The notes: generated by a model not told the origin, from the sequence alone. Positions 1-8,723 are shown, counted from the stretch's first letter. The stretch: DNA of 64,000 nt from Catenulispora sp. EB89 (GCF_041261445.1 NZ_JBGCCU010000002.1:434001-498000), one strand, 5' to 3'. Numbers and translations are program-made.

Positions 1-1971
1 GTGCGCGGCCATCGAGACGATCACGGCCTGCCCCGCGAGGTACGCCGCGCCACCCACGACGAAGCCCAACGGCGGCCATGCCAGACCACCCACCCGAGCG
101 ATACCACCGGCGGCCAGAACGAGCACGAGGACTTCGAGACTGACACCGGCGGCGGGTTCCCGGAGCTCGGCGGCCAGGCCGCTGGGAAGGACGGCCGCCG
201 GACTGAGCACAGCCGTCGCGTTGTAGACGGACATCGCCACGGCGCTGCGCCGCACACCGAGCAGGAAGCCGAGCGCGAGAGCGGTCGCGGCGAAGGCGAC
301 GCCGACGGCGGTGCCGGCGGGCAGGAGGCCGAAGAGCATCAGGAGCCCGGCGCCCGCGAGGCCGAGGAGAACGTCACGGAGGCCGCCGACGGGAAGGCGG
401 TCGGCGGCGACGGGATGGCGCCACCAGCGCGGGCGCGGCGCGGGCGGGGGCGGCAAGGTGGGCCGGTTCGGGTCGTGGGGCAGGGGCGAGTGCCAGGGTT
501 CTGCGGTGGGGAGCTGGAAGGTGATGGATGTGGGGGTGCGCTCGGGCGGGTGGGTGCCGGGCGGCGGGAGTTGATTCGGCTGGCCGCCATGCGCTGCGGC
601 ACCGGGAGAGCCCGATGGGCTGGCGGGCTCGGGCGACTGGATGGCTGGCGAATAGCGGGTCGGCAGGCCGGCGGTCTCTGAACCGGCGGACGAGCCGGAT
701 GCGGCAGCGGGCTCGGGCGGCTGGCTACCCAGCGGATAGTGGACCGGCGAGCCCGATGCGGTGGCGGACCCGGGCTGCTGGATGCCTGGCGAATAGCGGG
801 TCGGCAGGCCGGCGACCTCTGAACCGGCGGACGAGCCGGATGCGGTGGCGGACCCGGGCGGCTGGCTGCCGAGCGGATAGTTAACCGGCGGACCGGATGC
901 GGCGGCGGAGCCGGGCGGCTGGATGCCCGGCGCGGAGGTTCCGCTGTCGAGGCCGGCGGTCGCGAGACCGCCGGGCGGCACCGATGTGCCCCGCTGAAGT
1001 GGAAGAGCCTCGGTCGGCGAGGCCGCGTCCGTGCCGGGCACAGCTTTGCCGGGCACAGCTTTGGCGGGCGCCGCTTCAGTGGGTGCGCCGTAGAGCCGAT
1101 CGCCGGCCGGCTGCTCGGCTGCGTGGTGGCTGCGGCCGACCTGGATCAGGGTCGCGAGTTCGTCGGGGCGGACCGACCAGAGGGCGATGAGGTCGCGGGG
1201 TGTGGGTCGGTCGGCTGGTTCCTTGGCCAGGCAGCGCGACAGCAGGTCGCGGAATTCGTCGGGTACTCCTGCCAGCTGTGGCTCGCCGAATCTGGTGCGG
1301 TACATGCGGGCTTCCGAGGGTCCGGCGCCGAAGGGGCCGTGGCCCTGCACCGCGTAGACGAGGACTGCTCCCAGGGCGAACACGTCCGACGCGGTCGTGG
1401 CGCCGCGGCCTGCGATCTGTTCCGGGGACATGTAGCCCGGCGAGCCCAGGACCGAGCCGGCGCGGGTCAGGATGCTGTCGGTTTCGCGGCGGGCCAGGCC
1501 GAAGTCGATGAGTTTCGGTCCGTCGGGTGCGAGCAGGATGTTGTCCGGCTTCACGTCGCGATGGACCAGGCCCGCGGTTTCGAGTGCGGCGAGGGCGTCC
1601 GCGAGTCCTGCGGCCAGGGCCCGTAACGCGCGCGGGGGTATGGGTCCGGAGCTGCGGACCACCTCGCCGAGGGTGGGGCCGTCGATGAACTCGGCCGCGT
1701 ACCAGGGTTGGGGTGCGTCGGGGTCGGCGTCGAGGACGGCTGCCGTGAAGCGGCCGGTCACGGCCTTCGCGGCGCGGACCTCGCGGGCGAAGCGGCGGCG
1801 GTAGTCGGGGTCGGCGGCGATCTCCTGGTGGACCAGCTTCACCGCGACCAGGCGGCCGTCGGCCGCGCGCGCCAGGCACACCAGGCCCATGCCGCCGGAG
1901 CCGAGGCGGCCCAGGAACTGGTACGGCCCCACGCCGCGCGGGTCGCGCGCCCGCAACCGCTGCACGTTCAC
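1..1971 (-). CDS. Membrane-anchored serine/threonine protein kinase (PknB-type), 3' end outside window
   Basis: Hanks-type kinase in the first ~280 residues: glycine loop GSGGMG (about residue 24), VAVK lysine (~45), HRDVKPDN catalytic loop (~137), DFG (~156) and SPEQ. A Pro/Ser/Gly-rich linker follows, with two 47-residue tandem repeats and one partial copy, then several hydrophobic segments, so the kinase is probably cytoplasmic and anchored by C-terminal membrane helices. The frame is still open at base 1, so the gene continues beyond the window. I chose GTG at 1971, which leaves about 15 residues before GPYQFLG as in homologues; an in-frame GTG at 2034 is the alternative. It lies about 150 bp downstream of the VWA gene on the same strand and may be the last gene of that operon. 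Its substrates cannot be inferred from sequence. Confidence 0.9.
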   Translation of the reverse strand, partial: MNVQRLRARDPRGVGPYQFLGRLGSGGMGLVCLARAADGRLVAVKLVHQEIAADPDYRRRFAREVRAAKAVTGRFTAAVLDADPDAPQPWYAAEFIDGPTLGEVVRSSGPIPPRALRALAAGLADALAALETAGLVHRDVKPDNILLAPDGPKLIDFGLARRETDSILTRAGSVLGSPGYMSPEQIAGRGATTASDVFALGAVLVYAVQGHGPFGAGPSEARMYRTRFGEPQLAGVPDEFRDLLSRCLAKEPADRPTPRDLIALWSVRPDELATLIQVGRSHHAAEQPAGDRLYGAPTEAAPAKAVPGKAVPGTDAASPTEALPLQRGTSVPPGGLATAGLDSGTSAPGIQPPGSAAASGPPVNYPLGSQPPGSATASGSSAGSEVAGLPTRYSPGIQQPGSATASGSPVHYPLGSQPPEPAAASGSSAGSETAGLPTRYSPAIQSPEPASPSGSPGAAAHGGQPNQLPPPGTHPPERTPTSITFQLPTAEPWHSPLPHDPNRPTLPPPPAPRPRWWRHPVAADRLPVGGLRDVLLGLAGAGLLMLFGLLPAGTAVGVAFAATALALGFLLGVRRSAVAMSVYNATAVLSPAAVLPSGLAAELREPAAGVSLEVLVLVLAAGGIARVGGLAWPPLGFVVGGAAYLAGQAVIVSMAAH
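650..931. repeat. 141-bp tandem repeat (two copies) inside the kinase linker
   Basis: Copy 1 is 650-790 and copy 2 is 791-931. Each starts with GAATAGCGGG in plus orientation, and the period of exactly 141 bp (47 codons) keeps the kinase frame. Protein copies contain GIQ(Q/P)PGSA, YPLGSQPP and SSAGSE(V/T)AGLPT. A degenerate extra half copy lies between 600 and 650. The repeat lengthens the linker between the kinase domain and the membrane segments and could vary in copy number between strains. Confidence 0.85.
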
Positions 1972-2107
1972 GGCCGGCCACCGCCCCGGCGACGGCGGCC
2001 CGGCACCGCACTCATGTTCCCCCGCATAGCGCACACCGTATAAGCAGCGTGCGGCCGCGTCACCAGCGAGAGCTCACCTCGTTTGGCGACGCTCGCGACC
2101 GCCCCCT

Positions 2108-2147
2108 ACTTCTCCAGGAACTTGCTCACTTCTCCATGAACTTGCTC
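2108..2147. repeat. 20-bp tandem duplication across the VWA stop codon
   Basis: Two adjacent 20-bp copies (2108-2127 and 2128-2147) differ at one base. The upstream copy (minus strand) encodes the last residues SKFMEK and the stop. The second copy follows the TGA directly and is out of frame because 20 is not a multiple of 3. It looks like a local slippage duplication at the gene end. Confidence 0.85.
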
Positions 2148-3391
2148 AGATCCTGCCGCTGGATCGCCGCCGCCATCAGGTCCCCGAACCTGTCCGGCGT
2201 GCACGCGAACGCCGGCACCCCCAGCGCCGCCAGCGCCGTGGCGTTCTCGCGGTCGTACGCCGGCGCCCCCTCGTCCGACAGCGCCAGCAACACGATCACC
2301 TGCGTGCCGGCCGCCGTCATCTCCGCGACGCGGCGCAGCATCTCGCGGCGGACGCCGCCTTCGTAGAGGTCGGAGATCAGGATGAAGATGGACTCCGTCG
2401 GCCGGCTGATCAGCGACTGGCTGTACGCGATCGCGCGGTTGATGTCCGTGCCGCCGCCGAGCTGCGTCCCGAACAGCACGTCCACCGGGTCCGTCAGCTG
2501 CGGCGTGAGGTCCACGACCGCCGTGTCGAACACCACCAGCGAGGTCTTCAGCGACTTCAGCGACGCCAGCACCGCGCCGAACACCGACGCGTACACCACC
2601 GAGGCGTACATCGAGCCCGACTGGTCGATGGCGAGCACCACGTCGCGCTTCACCGCACGCTCCTTGCGCGCGTAGCCGACCAGCCGCTCGGGCACCACCG
2701 TCCGGTACTCCGGCAGGTAGTTCTTCAGGTTCGCCTGGATGGTGCGGCCCCAGTCGATGTCGCTGTGCCGGGGACGGCTGGTGCGCGTGCTCTTGTCCAG
2801 CGCGCCGCTGACCGTGGCGCGCAGCTTGGCGCCGAGCCGCTTCTCCAGGTCCTCGACCAGTTTGCGCACCACCTGGCGCGCGGTCTCCTTGGTCTCGGCG
2901 GGCATCAGGTGGTTCAGCGACAGCAGCGTGCCGACCAGGTGCACGTCGGGCTCGACCGACTCCATCATCTCCGGCTCCAGCAGCAGCTGGCGCAGGTTCA
3001 GGCGGTCGATGGCGTCGCGCTGCATGACCTGCACGACGGTCTGCGGGAAGTAGCCGCGGATGTCGCCGAGCCAGCGCGCGACCTGCGGCGAGGACGCCCC
3101 CAGGCCCGCGCTGCGCTGCGCCTGCTGCCCGCCGCGGCCCCGGCTGCGGCCGGTGACGGCGCCGCCGCCGGTCTCGTAGCCGCCCTTGTTGTAGAGGGCC
3201 GCCAGTGCCTTGTCCATCTCCAGGTCCACACCGGAGAGCTTGCAGCCGGTGCCGTCGTCGTCCCCGCCGAGGACCAGGCGCCAGCGCCGCATGCGCTCGT
3301 CGTCGGCGCTCCCGGCGCTCCCGGTGCTCCCGGTGCTCCCCGCACCGCCCGCGATACCCGCCGCACCTGCGGCTTCGAGCATGTCAGCCAT
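2126..3391 (-). CDS. VWA-domain protein with intact MIDAS (YehP-like), MoxR-associated
   Basis: This 421-residue protein has a Gly/Ser/Ala-rich N-terminus (to ~30), a helical middle region and a C-terminal von Willebrand A domain. The metal-ion site is complete: DQSGS (D256, S258, S260), T315 in LGGGTD and D341 in ISDLYEGG. No signal peptide is present, so it should be cytoplasmic. The start ATG overlaps the end of the DUF5682-like gene by 8 nt and has a GGGGAG ribosome-binding site inside it, so the two are translationally coupled. VWA proteins next to MoxR ATPases commonly act as metal-dependent adaptors that present targets to the ATPase; here that is inferred from family and context. It resembles E. 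coli YehP. Confidence 0.88.
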   Translation of the reverse strand: MADMLEAAGAAGIAGGAGSTGSTGSAGSADDERMRRWRLVLGGDDDGTGCKLSGVDLEMDKALAALYNKGGYETGGGAVTGRSRGRGGQQAQRSAGLGASSPQVARWLGDIRGYFPQTVVQVMQRDAIDRLNLRQLLLEPEMMESVEPDVHLVGTLLSLNHLMPAETKETARQVVRKLVEDLEKRLGAKLRATVSGALDKSTRTSRPRHSDIDWGRTIQANLKNYLPEYRTVVPERLVGYARKERAVKRDVVLAIDQSGSMYASVVYASVFGAVLASLKSLKTSLVVFDTAVVDLTPQLTDPVDVLFGTQLGGGTDINRAIAYSQSLISRPTESIFILISDLYEGGVRREMLRRVAEMTAAGTQVIVLLALSDEGAPAYDRENATALAALGVPAFACTPDRFGDLMAAAIQRQDLSKFMEK

Positions 3392-5735
3392 CCGACTCCC
3401 CCATCATCCCGAGCAGCATCCGCACGACCGGCAGCGCACGGTCCGCGCGCTCCCGGTCGAAGCCGGGCGGTTCGGCGCCGGCCGCGACCCCGGCCACCGG
3501 GGCCGAGCCGACGGTCCGCGCCAGCTCACCGATCTTGCGGCGCTCGGGGCCTTCGAAGTTCGAGAACGTGCGGCGCAGCAACGGCAACACGTCGGTGAAG
3601 GTGTCCGCGGGGATGCCCGCGATCCACCGGTCCAGCAGGCCCAGCAGCACCGGGTCGTGGATCAGCAGCATCGCGCCGCCGGACAGCACGCCGTCCAGCC
3701 AGGCCGCGGCCTCGGCCGGCGGCACGCCGGGGGTCAGCGCCAGGCCCATGCGGCAGTTCAGCTCGTCGCCGTCGATCTTGGCGGCGTCGTAGAGCAGCCG
3801 CAGCGCGCGCCCGGCGAGCAGCCCCGTCATCCCCTCGCGGTCGCCGACCATGCGCAGCGCACGGTGCCATTCCTCGGTCGCGGCCGGGTCGGCGAGCAGG
3901 CCGACGGCCTGGTGCGTGTTGTCCATCCGGACCCGCATCTTCTGCGCGCCGTCCTCGTCCAGGCCGGAGCAGGCCTGCGGGAAGCCGAGCGCGATGCGGA
4001 CCACCAGTGTGTCGGCGACCTTGCGCAGCGCCGCGGTGTCGGTGCCGCGCACATCCGTGTAGCGCAGGGTCCTGGCCAGCGCTGGCAGCGCGTCGGCGAG
4101 GTGCGCCACGTCGGTGTCCACCGCCGCGCGGTCGGCCAGCAGGGTCATGATCGGGTCCAGCGCGTCCGGCAGGTCGGCGAGCAGACAGGCCTCGACGACG
4201 TCGGTGATCCCGGCCAGCTGCTCGGCGTTCGCCGCGCGGTCCGCGGACTTCGCCGAGGCCGCGGTGACCACGGTGGTGCCCCAGATCGCGGCCTCGACCA
4301 GCTTCACCGCGAACTCCGGCTGCCAGTCCAGCGACCAGGTCTCCCAGAAGGTGCCGCTGCCCTGCGAGCGGCCCAGCGTGCCCCAGCCGATGCCGAGGAT
4401 GTTCAGCCGGTGCAGCAGGCGCGACTTCTCGCCCGGCGCGGTCTCGCGCAGGTCCAGCTTGACCTCGGTCTGGCCCGGCCTGGGCGCGAAGCGCAGCCGC
4501 TTCTGCTCGCGGGCCAGGTCCGCGGCCAGCGGCACCACCGGCACGTCCGGCGGCACCTCGCCGAGGTCCTCGCCGATCACCAGCTTGTCCCGGACCAGCG
4601 CCATCTGCGTGTCGTAGCCGCCGCACAGCACCGACTGCACGGCCTCGGTGACCTCGGTCAGCCCGGCCAGGGTGCGGCCGCGCAGCGTGGCCAGGGTCTC
4701 GGCCAGGCGGGTGGCCTCGATCAGGTGCGCGGAGGAGACCGGCAGGTCCTCGGCGCGGAAGAGTTCCGCGACGCGAACGAGCCAGCGTTCGACGACTTGG
4801 TCCGGCGCGGTGAACAGATGGTGGTACCAGCCCGGCGACTCGATGCCGGCGCCGTAGCCGGAACGGAAGGACAGGCGGCCGTGGGTCCACGGGACCCAGG
4901 TGGCAGTGGTCTTCGCCTTCTTCGGCAGCTCCTTGAGGATCTTGGCGTCCGGGGCGGCCGGGCCGATCTCGGCCAGCGCCGGGACGTGGAAGGCGCCGCA
5001 GATCACCGCGATGCGCCGGCGCCCGGCCTTGATCTCCTCGCGAATGCACTGGCGCATGTACGCCTCGCGCTGCTCGTCCTCGGGACGCGCCTGGTCGCGG
5101 ACCACGGTCATGGCGTCGGCGATCGCCGCGAAGGAGTCGAGGGCCGAGAAAGTGCCGTCGGCACGCTGCTCGACGACGTCTTCCCACCAGCGTTCCGGGT
5201 CGTCGTAGCCGGCGGCGGTGGCCAGGGCGGCGATCGGGTCGGTGCGCTGGATGTGAATAAGCTCGTCGACGTGCCGGGACTCTTCTTCCTCTTCGTGTTG
5301 ATGATCGCCGCTGGCAGCCTCGGCATCCTCGGGCTGATCCTCAGTTGCTTCATCCTTCGGGAGTACCGCGAATCGATGGCCCGAAGGAAGGTCGATGAAC
5401 CGAATCGGAACCGCCGCCTCGATGCCCCAACGCATCGCGACCCATTCCGGTGAGAACTCGGCGAAGGGCCAGAACCCGGCGCGCGAGGGATCGGCGTCGG
5501 CATAGACCAGCAGCGCGACCGGCGGGCGCATCGCGGGATGCGCGGCGAGCGGGATCAGCGCGTCGGCCTCCGGCGGACCCTCGATGAGGATCGCGTCCGG
5601 CTTCAGCTCCGCCAGCGCCGCCGCGACCGCGCGCGCCGAGCCCGGGCCGTGGTGCCGGATGCCCAGCAGCGTCACCGGCCCTGCCGCCGCCGCGCCGCCG
5701 GCGGCCGGCGCCGCCTTGGTGGCAGTGTCCGGCAT
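3384..5735 (-). CDS. DUF5682-like protein of the MoxR-VWA cluster, possible Tiki/TraB-type hydrolase
   Basis: The protein has 783 residues. The N-terminal ~260 residues carry GIRH (25-28), an acidic EGPPE motif (E52), IDLP (~114) and a second GxxH, GAFH (247-250), in VICGAFHVPAL. Two GxxH motifs plus a Glu are the hallmark I know for the Tiki/TraB/PrgY/EreA superfamily of metal-dependent hydrolases. An acidic His/Glu-rich stretch (~130-160) interrupts the domain. The remaining ~500 residues are helical with no motif I recognise. The start ATG overlaps the TGA of the MoxR gene by one base (TGATG); the 3' end overlaps the VWA gene. The family name is from memory and the enzymatic assignment is inference from motifs. 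Confidence 0.8.
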   Translation of the reverse strand: MPDTATKAAPAAGGAAAAGPVTLLGIRHHGPGSARAVAAALAELKPDAILIEGPPEADALIPLAAHPAMRPPVALLVYADADPSRAGFWPFAEFSPEWVAMRWGIEAAVPIRFIDLPSGHRFAVLPKDEATEDQPEDAEAASGDHQHEEEEESRHVDELIHIQRTDPIAALATAAGYDDPERWWEDVVEQRADGTFSALDSFAAIADAMTVVRDQARPEDEQREAYMRQCIREEIKAGRRRIAVICGAFHVPALAEIGPAAPDAKILKELPKKAKTTATWVPWTHGRLSFRSGYGAGIESPGWYHHLFTAPDQVVERWLVRVAELFRAEDLPVSSAHLIEATRLAETLATLRGRTLAGLTEVTEAVQSVLCGGYDTQMALVRDKLVIGEDLGEVPPDVPVVPLAADLAREQKRLRFAPRPGQTEVKLDLRETAPGEKSRLLHRLNILGIGWGTLGRSQGSGTFWETWSLDWQPEFAVKLVEAAIWGTTVVTAASAKSADRAANAEQLAGITDVVEACLLADLPDALDPIMTLLADRAAVDTDVAHLADALPALARTLRYTDVRGTDTAALRKVADTLVVRIALGFPQACSGLDEDGAQKMRVRMDNTHQAVGLLADPAATEEWHRALRMVGDREGMTGLLAGRALRLLYDAAKIDGDELNCRMGLALTPGVPPAEAAAWLDGVLSGGAMLLIHDPVLLGLLDRWIAGIPADTFTDVLPLLRRTFSNFEGPERRKIGELARTVGSAPVAGVAAGAEPPGFDRERADRALPVVRMLLGMMGESDG

Positions 5736-6859
5736 CAGGCGCTGACCTCGCGGCAGCTGCGGTAGAAGTCGCTCCAGCCCTCGCGGCCGCGCGCGACCGT
5801 CTCCAGGTACTCCTGCCACACCAGCTTGTCGGTCGAGGAGTCCTTCACCACCGCGCCGAGGATGCCGGCGGCCACGTCAGCGGGACGCAGCGTGCCGTCG
5901 CCGAAGTGCGCGGCCAGCGCGATGCCGCCGGCCACCACCGAGATCGCCTCGGCCGGGGACAGAGTGCCCGAGGGGGTCTTGAGCTTCGTCTTGCCGTCCT
6001 CGGTCAGGCCGCTGCGGAGCTCGCGGAAGACCGTGACCACGCGGCGGATCTCCTCGTGGGCCGCCGGGACCTCGGGCAGCTCCAGCGCCTTGCCGAGGGA
6101 CTTCACGCGCTGGGAGACGATCTCGATCTCCTCCTCGGCGGTCCCCGGCAGCGGCAGCACGACCGTGTTGAACCGGCGGCGCAGCGCGGAGGACAGGTCG
6201 TTGACGCCCTTGTCGCGGTCGTTGGCAGTGGCGATGACGCTGAAGCCCTTCTCCGCCTGCGTCTCCTCGCCGAGCTCGGGGATCGGCAGCGTCTTCTCCG
6301 ACAGGATCGTGATCAGCGTGTCCTGCACGTCGGCCGGGATCCGGGTCAGCTCCTCGATGCGGGCGATCGCGCCGGTGGCCATCGCGCGCATCAGGGGGCT
6401 GGGGACCAGCGCGTCGCGCGAGGGGCCGTGCGCCAGCAGCTGCGCGTAGTTCCAGCCGTAGCGCATCGCCTCCTCCGGCGTGCCGGCGGTGCCCTGGACC
6501 AGCAGCGTCGAGTCGCCCGAGATCGCGGCGGCCAGGTGCTCGGAGACCCAGGTCTTGGCCGTGCCGGGGACGCCGACCAGCAGCAGCGCGCGGTCCGTGG
6601 CCAAGGTGGCGATGGCGATCTCGACGATGCGCCGCGGCCCGATGTACTTCGGCGTGATGACCGTGCCGTCCGGCAGCGTCCCGCCGAGCAGATAGGTCGC
6701 GACCGCCCACGGCGAGAGCTTCCAGCGCGGCGGCTTCGGACGGCCGGAATCGGCGTCGGCCTTGCGCAGGGCCTCCAGCTCGCCGGCGAAGGCGTGCTCG
6801 GCGTGCAGGCGGAGAACGGTCGGCTGTGTCGCCTCGGCGGCAGCGGCGGTGTCAGACAT
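5735..6859 (-). CDS. MoxR-type AAA+ ATPase (YehL-like)
   Basis: This 374-residue AAA+ ATPase has Walker A GVPGTAKT (96-103), sensor 1 in VIATANDRDKG and an arginine-finger region LSSALRRRFN. The Walker B position reads AIARIEEL, with Glu where the usual Asp-Glu pair is expected, a variation seen in some MoxR relatives. I chose the ATG of MSDTAAAAE at 6859; an upstream in-frame start at 6901 would overlap the inverted repeat and lacks conservation. MoxR ATPases act as remodelling chaperones with VWA partners, which fits the genes downstream. Its stop codon overlaps the start of the DUF5682-like gene. Confidence 0.9.
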   Translation of the reverse strand: MSDTAAAAEATQPTVLRLHAEHAFAGELEALRKADADSGRPKPPRWKLSPWAVATYLLGGTLPDGTVITPKYIGPRRIVEIAIATLATDRALLLVGVPGTAKTWVSEHLAAAISGDSTLLVQGTAGTPEEAMRYGWNYAQLLAHGPSRDALVPSPLMRAMATGAIARIEELTRIPADVQDTLITILSEKTLPIPELGEETQAEKGFSVIATANDRDKGVNDLSSALRRRFNTVVLPLPGTAEEEIEIVSQRVKSLGKALELPEVPAAHEEIRRVVTVFRELRSGLTEDGKTKLKTPSGTLSPAEAISVVAGGIALAAHFGDGTLRPADVAAGILGAVVKDSSTDKLVWQEYLETVARGREGWSDFYRSCREVSA

Positions 6860-6882
6860 GGAAGGCAACTTTCGGATTTCGG

Positions 6883-6913
6883 CAAGGTGGCACCCACTCA
6901 AGAGTCCACCTTG
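6883..6913. promoter_or_regulatory. Inverted repeat upstream of the MoxR gene
   Basis: CAAGGTGG (6883-6890) and CCACCTTG (6906-6913) form a perfect 8-bp inverted repeat with a 15-bp spacer. It lies in the 103-bp gap between the DUF5691-like stop and the MoxR start. It could be an operator, or a hairpin that tunes expression of the three downstream coupled genes. Nothing else marks a regulator, so the role is open. Confidence 0.4.
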
Positions 6914-6962
6914 GGGGAAGGGTTCGGACAGAGTCCAGATCGTTGGACAGGGTCCGCCAGGG

Positions 6963-8579
6963 TTAAACGGAGTCCAGTTCGGCCAGCATCAGAGCCCGGT
7001 CCCGCAGCATCGCCGCGAGGTCGTCCAAGTCGTCGGCCCACAGCGGGAGCTCGGCGCGGATCTCCTCGGCCTTGGCCGCGACCGCGTCGCCGAACGACGG
7101 CGGCATCCAGCGGCCGGCCAGGTTGTCCATGCCGAAGAAGCGGGCCACGTCGTTGCGCGTGGCGTTCGGCAGGTAGGCCGGGATCGCGTCGAGCAGGGCC
7201 TGGCACACGGCGTCCGGCCAGGGCCGGCCCAGCCGGCTCAGGATGCTCGGGGCGCTGTGGATCGAGTACTGCGACCGGTGGCTCGCCACCACGCTCAGAC
7301 ACCAGCGCTCGGCGGCTTCGTCGGAGAGCAGTTCCAGCATGTCGTTGGAGGCGTTGACGGCGCAGAACGCCTCGGCCCAGCGGGTGTCCTTCTGGCGCAG
7401 CGTCGCCGAGCGCCAGCCGCGGTGGCAGGCGTTGGCCTCCCAGCGGTTGGCGGCCGTGGCGCGCATCAGTTCGGCGGGCGTCAGCTCGCAGTACTGCTCC
7501 CACGCGGACAGCGGGGTCGAGGCTATGAGGTCCTCCAGCCAGTACGAGGGCTGCATGCGGGCCAGCCGCCGCTCGTCCTCGGTCTGGACCCAGCCCTCGC
7601 CGATGCCGTCGCGGGTCTCGTCCTCGGTGGCCTCGTCCGGCTTGTCCTTCAGCGTGACCAGCACTTCGGCGTTCTTGGTGACCACCGTGACCCGCGCGTG
7701 CAGGCGGGCGACCATGCGCTCGGCGAACCGGGACGACGGCAGGGTGGCCAGCAGCCGGACCGCCTCGGCGCGCACCTGGCGCGATTTGTCGTCGAGGGCT
7801 GCTTCCAGGAACGGTTCGTCCTCCGGCCCGAGGCCCACGCCGAGCGCCTCGACAAAGGCCGCGCGGGTCTCGGCCGACAGGCCCCCCGCGCTCGACCCGA
7901 TCTGCGTCCAGGCCTCTTCCACCAGCTCGCGGGCCGAGGCCGGGTCCTTGCCGCGGAACCACGTCAGGTAGCCGATGCGCTCGTGCGGCTTGTCGGACTG
8001 CCAGGCCTCCGGGTCCGGGGCCGCGGCGTAGCGGGTGAAGGTCGACCACTGCTGGTTCTGCTTGGCCAGCCAGGTACCGCGCGGGCCGGCCAGCTTCATC
8101 AGGTCGGCGCGGACCGCGATGCTGCCCCGGGCGTAGTCGAACAGCGGCGGCAGGAGCTCGGCGGGGGCGCGACAGCCGGTCCTGGCGGCCGCCCCCAGGT
8201 ACTCCGGGAGCGCTTCGGAGCGGGACGCGACCAGCGCCGTCAGCCGGGCCGAGGTCGCGCTGGACAGCAGGGGACGCGCGTCCACCGCCGCCGACTTCGC
8301 GGCCGGCGCGGCGTCGTGGCCCGCTGCACCCTCGGTGACCTCTGCACCCTCGGCGTCCTGCTCGCCGACCAGCTCCGCGGAGTACGCCGAGCCGGCGTTC
8401 CCGGCCCGCCGCCACGCGCTCATGAGCGCGGCCGAGCTCAGCAGGGCGGCCGCGGGGCTGTCACCGGGCGCGGTGAAGTCTCCGGCGGCCGGCGGGGTGC
8501 GACGGTCGGTGCCGACCAGGGCCGTCGAGACAAGGTCCTGCCAGACCTCGGAGCCGGTCTGATTGGAGGCTTCGTTCAT
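6963..8579 (-). CDS. DUF5691-like protein of the MoxR-VWA-SWIM cluster
   Basis: This 538-residue soluble protein has no transmembrane segment or signal peptide. The N-terminus carries STALVGTDRR, which I associate with the DUF5691 family, and the rest is helical and Leu/Ala-rich, perhaps HEAT/ARM-like repeats (for example around GLGPEDEPFLEAALDDKSRQ). The start ATG at 8579 has GGTGAG five bases upstream. It sits between the SWIM gene and the MoxR gene on the same strand, separated from them by 169 and 103 bp. No catalytic motif is evident, so a scaffold or substrate-recognition role is only a guess. Confidence 0.75.
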   Translation of the reverse strand: MNEASNQTGSEVWQDLVSTALVGTDRRTPPAAGDFTAPGDSPAAALLSSAALMSAWRRAGNAGSAYSAELVGEQDAEGAEVTEGAAGHDAAPAAKSAAVDARPLLSSATSARLTALVASRSEALPEYLGAAARTGCRAPAELLPPLFDYARGSIAVRADLMKLAGPRGTWLAKQNQQWSTFTRYAAAPDPEAWQSDKPHERIGYLTWFRGKDPASARELVEEAWTQIGSSAGGLSAETRAAFVEALGVGLGPEDEPFLEAALDDKSRQVRAEAVRLLATLPSSRFAERMVARLHARVTVVTKNAEVLVTLKDKPDEATEDETRDGIGEGWVQTEDERRLARMQPSYWLEDLIASTPLSAWEQYCELTPAELMRATAANRWEANACHRGWRSATLRQKDTRWAEAFCAVNASNDMLELLSDEAAERWCLSVVASHRSQYSIHSAPSILSRLGRPWPDAVCQALLDAIPAYLPNATRNDVARFFGMDNLAGRWMPPSFGDAVAAKAEEIRAELPLWADDLDDLAAMLRDRALMLAELDSV

Positions 8580-8705
8580 GGTGCTCACCGCGCTTCCGCC
8601 GAGTAGGAGATCCCCACAGCCTTCGCACTGATGTCCACAGATTGTGCACCACGCCACTGACAACTTAGGGGGTCGGTGGCAATACCCTGAAATTCCCTAA
8701 TCACC

Positions 8706-8723
8706 GGGCCTCTACCGAGGCCC
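8706..8723. other. Small hairpin between SWIM and DUF5691-like genes
   Basis: GGGCCT (8706-8711) pairs with AGGCCC (8718-8723) in the 169-bp gap. There is no T-tract, so this may be an attenuator or RNA-processing site rather than a real terminator. The rest of the gap is less GC-rich than the neighbouring genes and could hold an internal promoter for the DUF5691-like gene. Confidence 0.3.

Noticed and set aside
1076-2011. Arg-rich 311-codon frame overlapping the kinase on the same strand
   Set aside because: It is a frame-shifted shadow of the kinase; the true frame contains HRDVKPDN and DFG and is open to the window edge.
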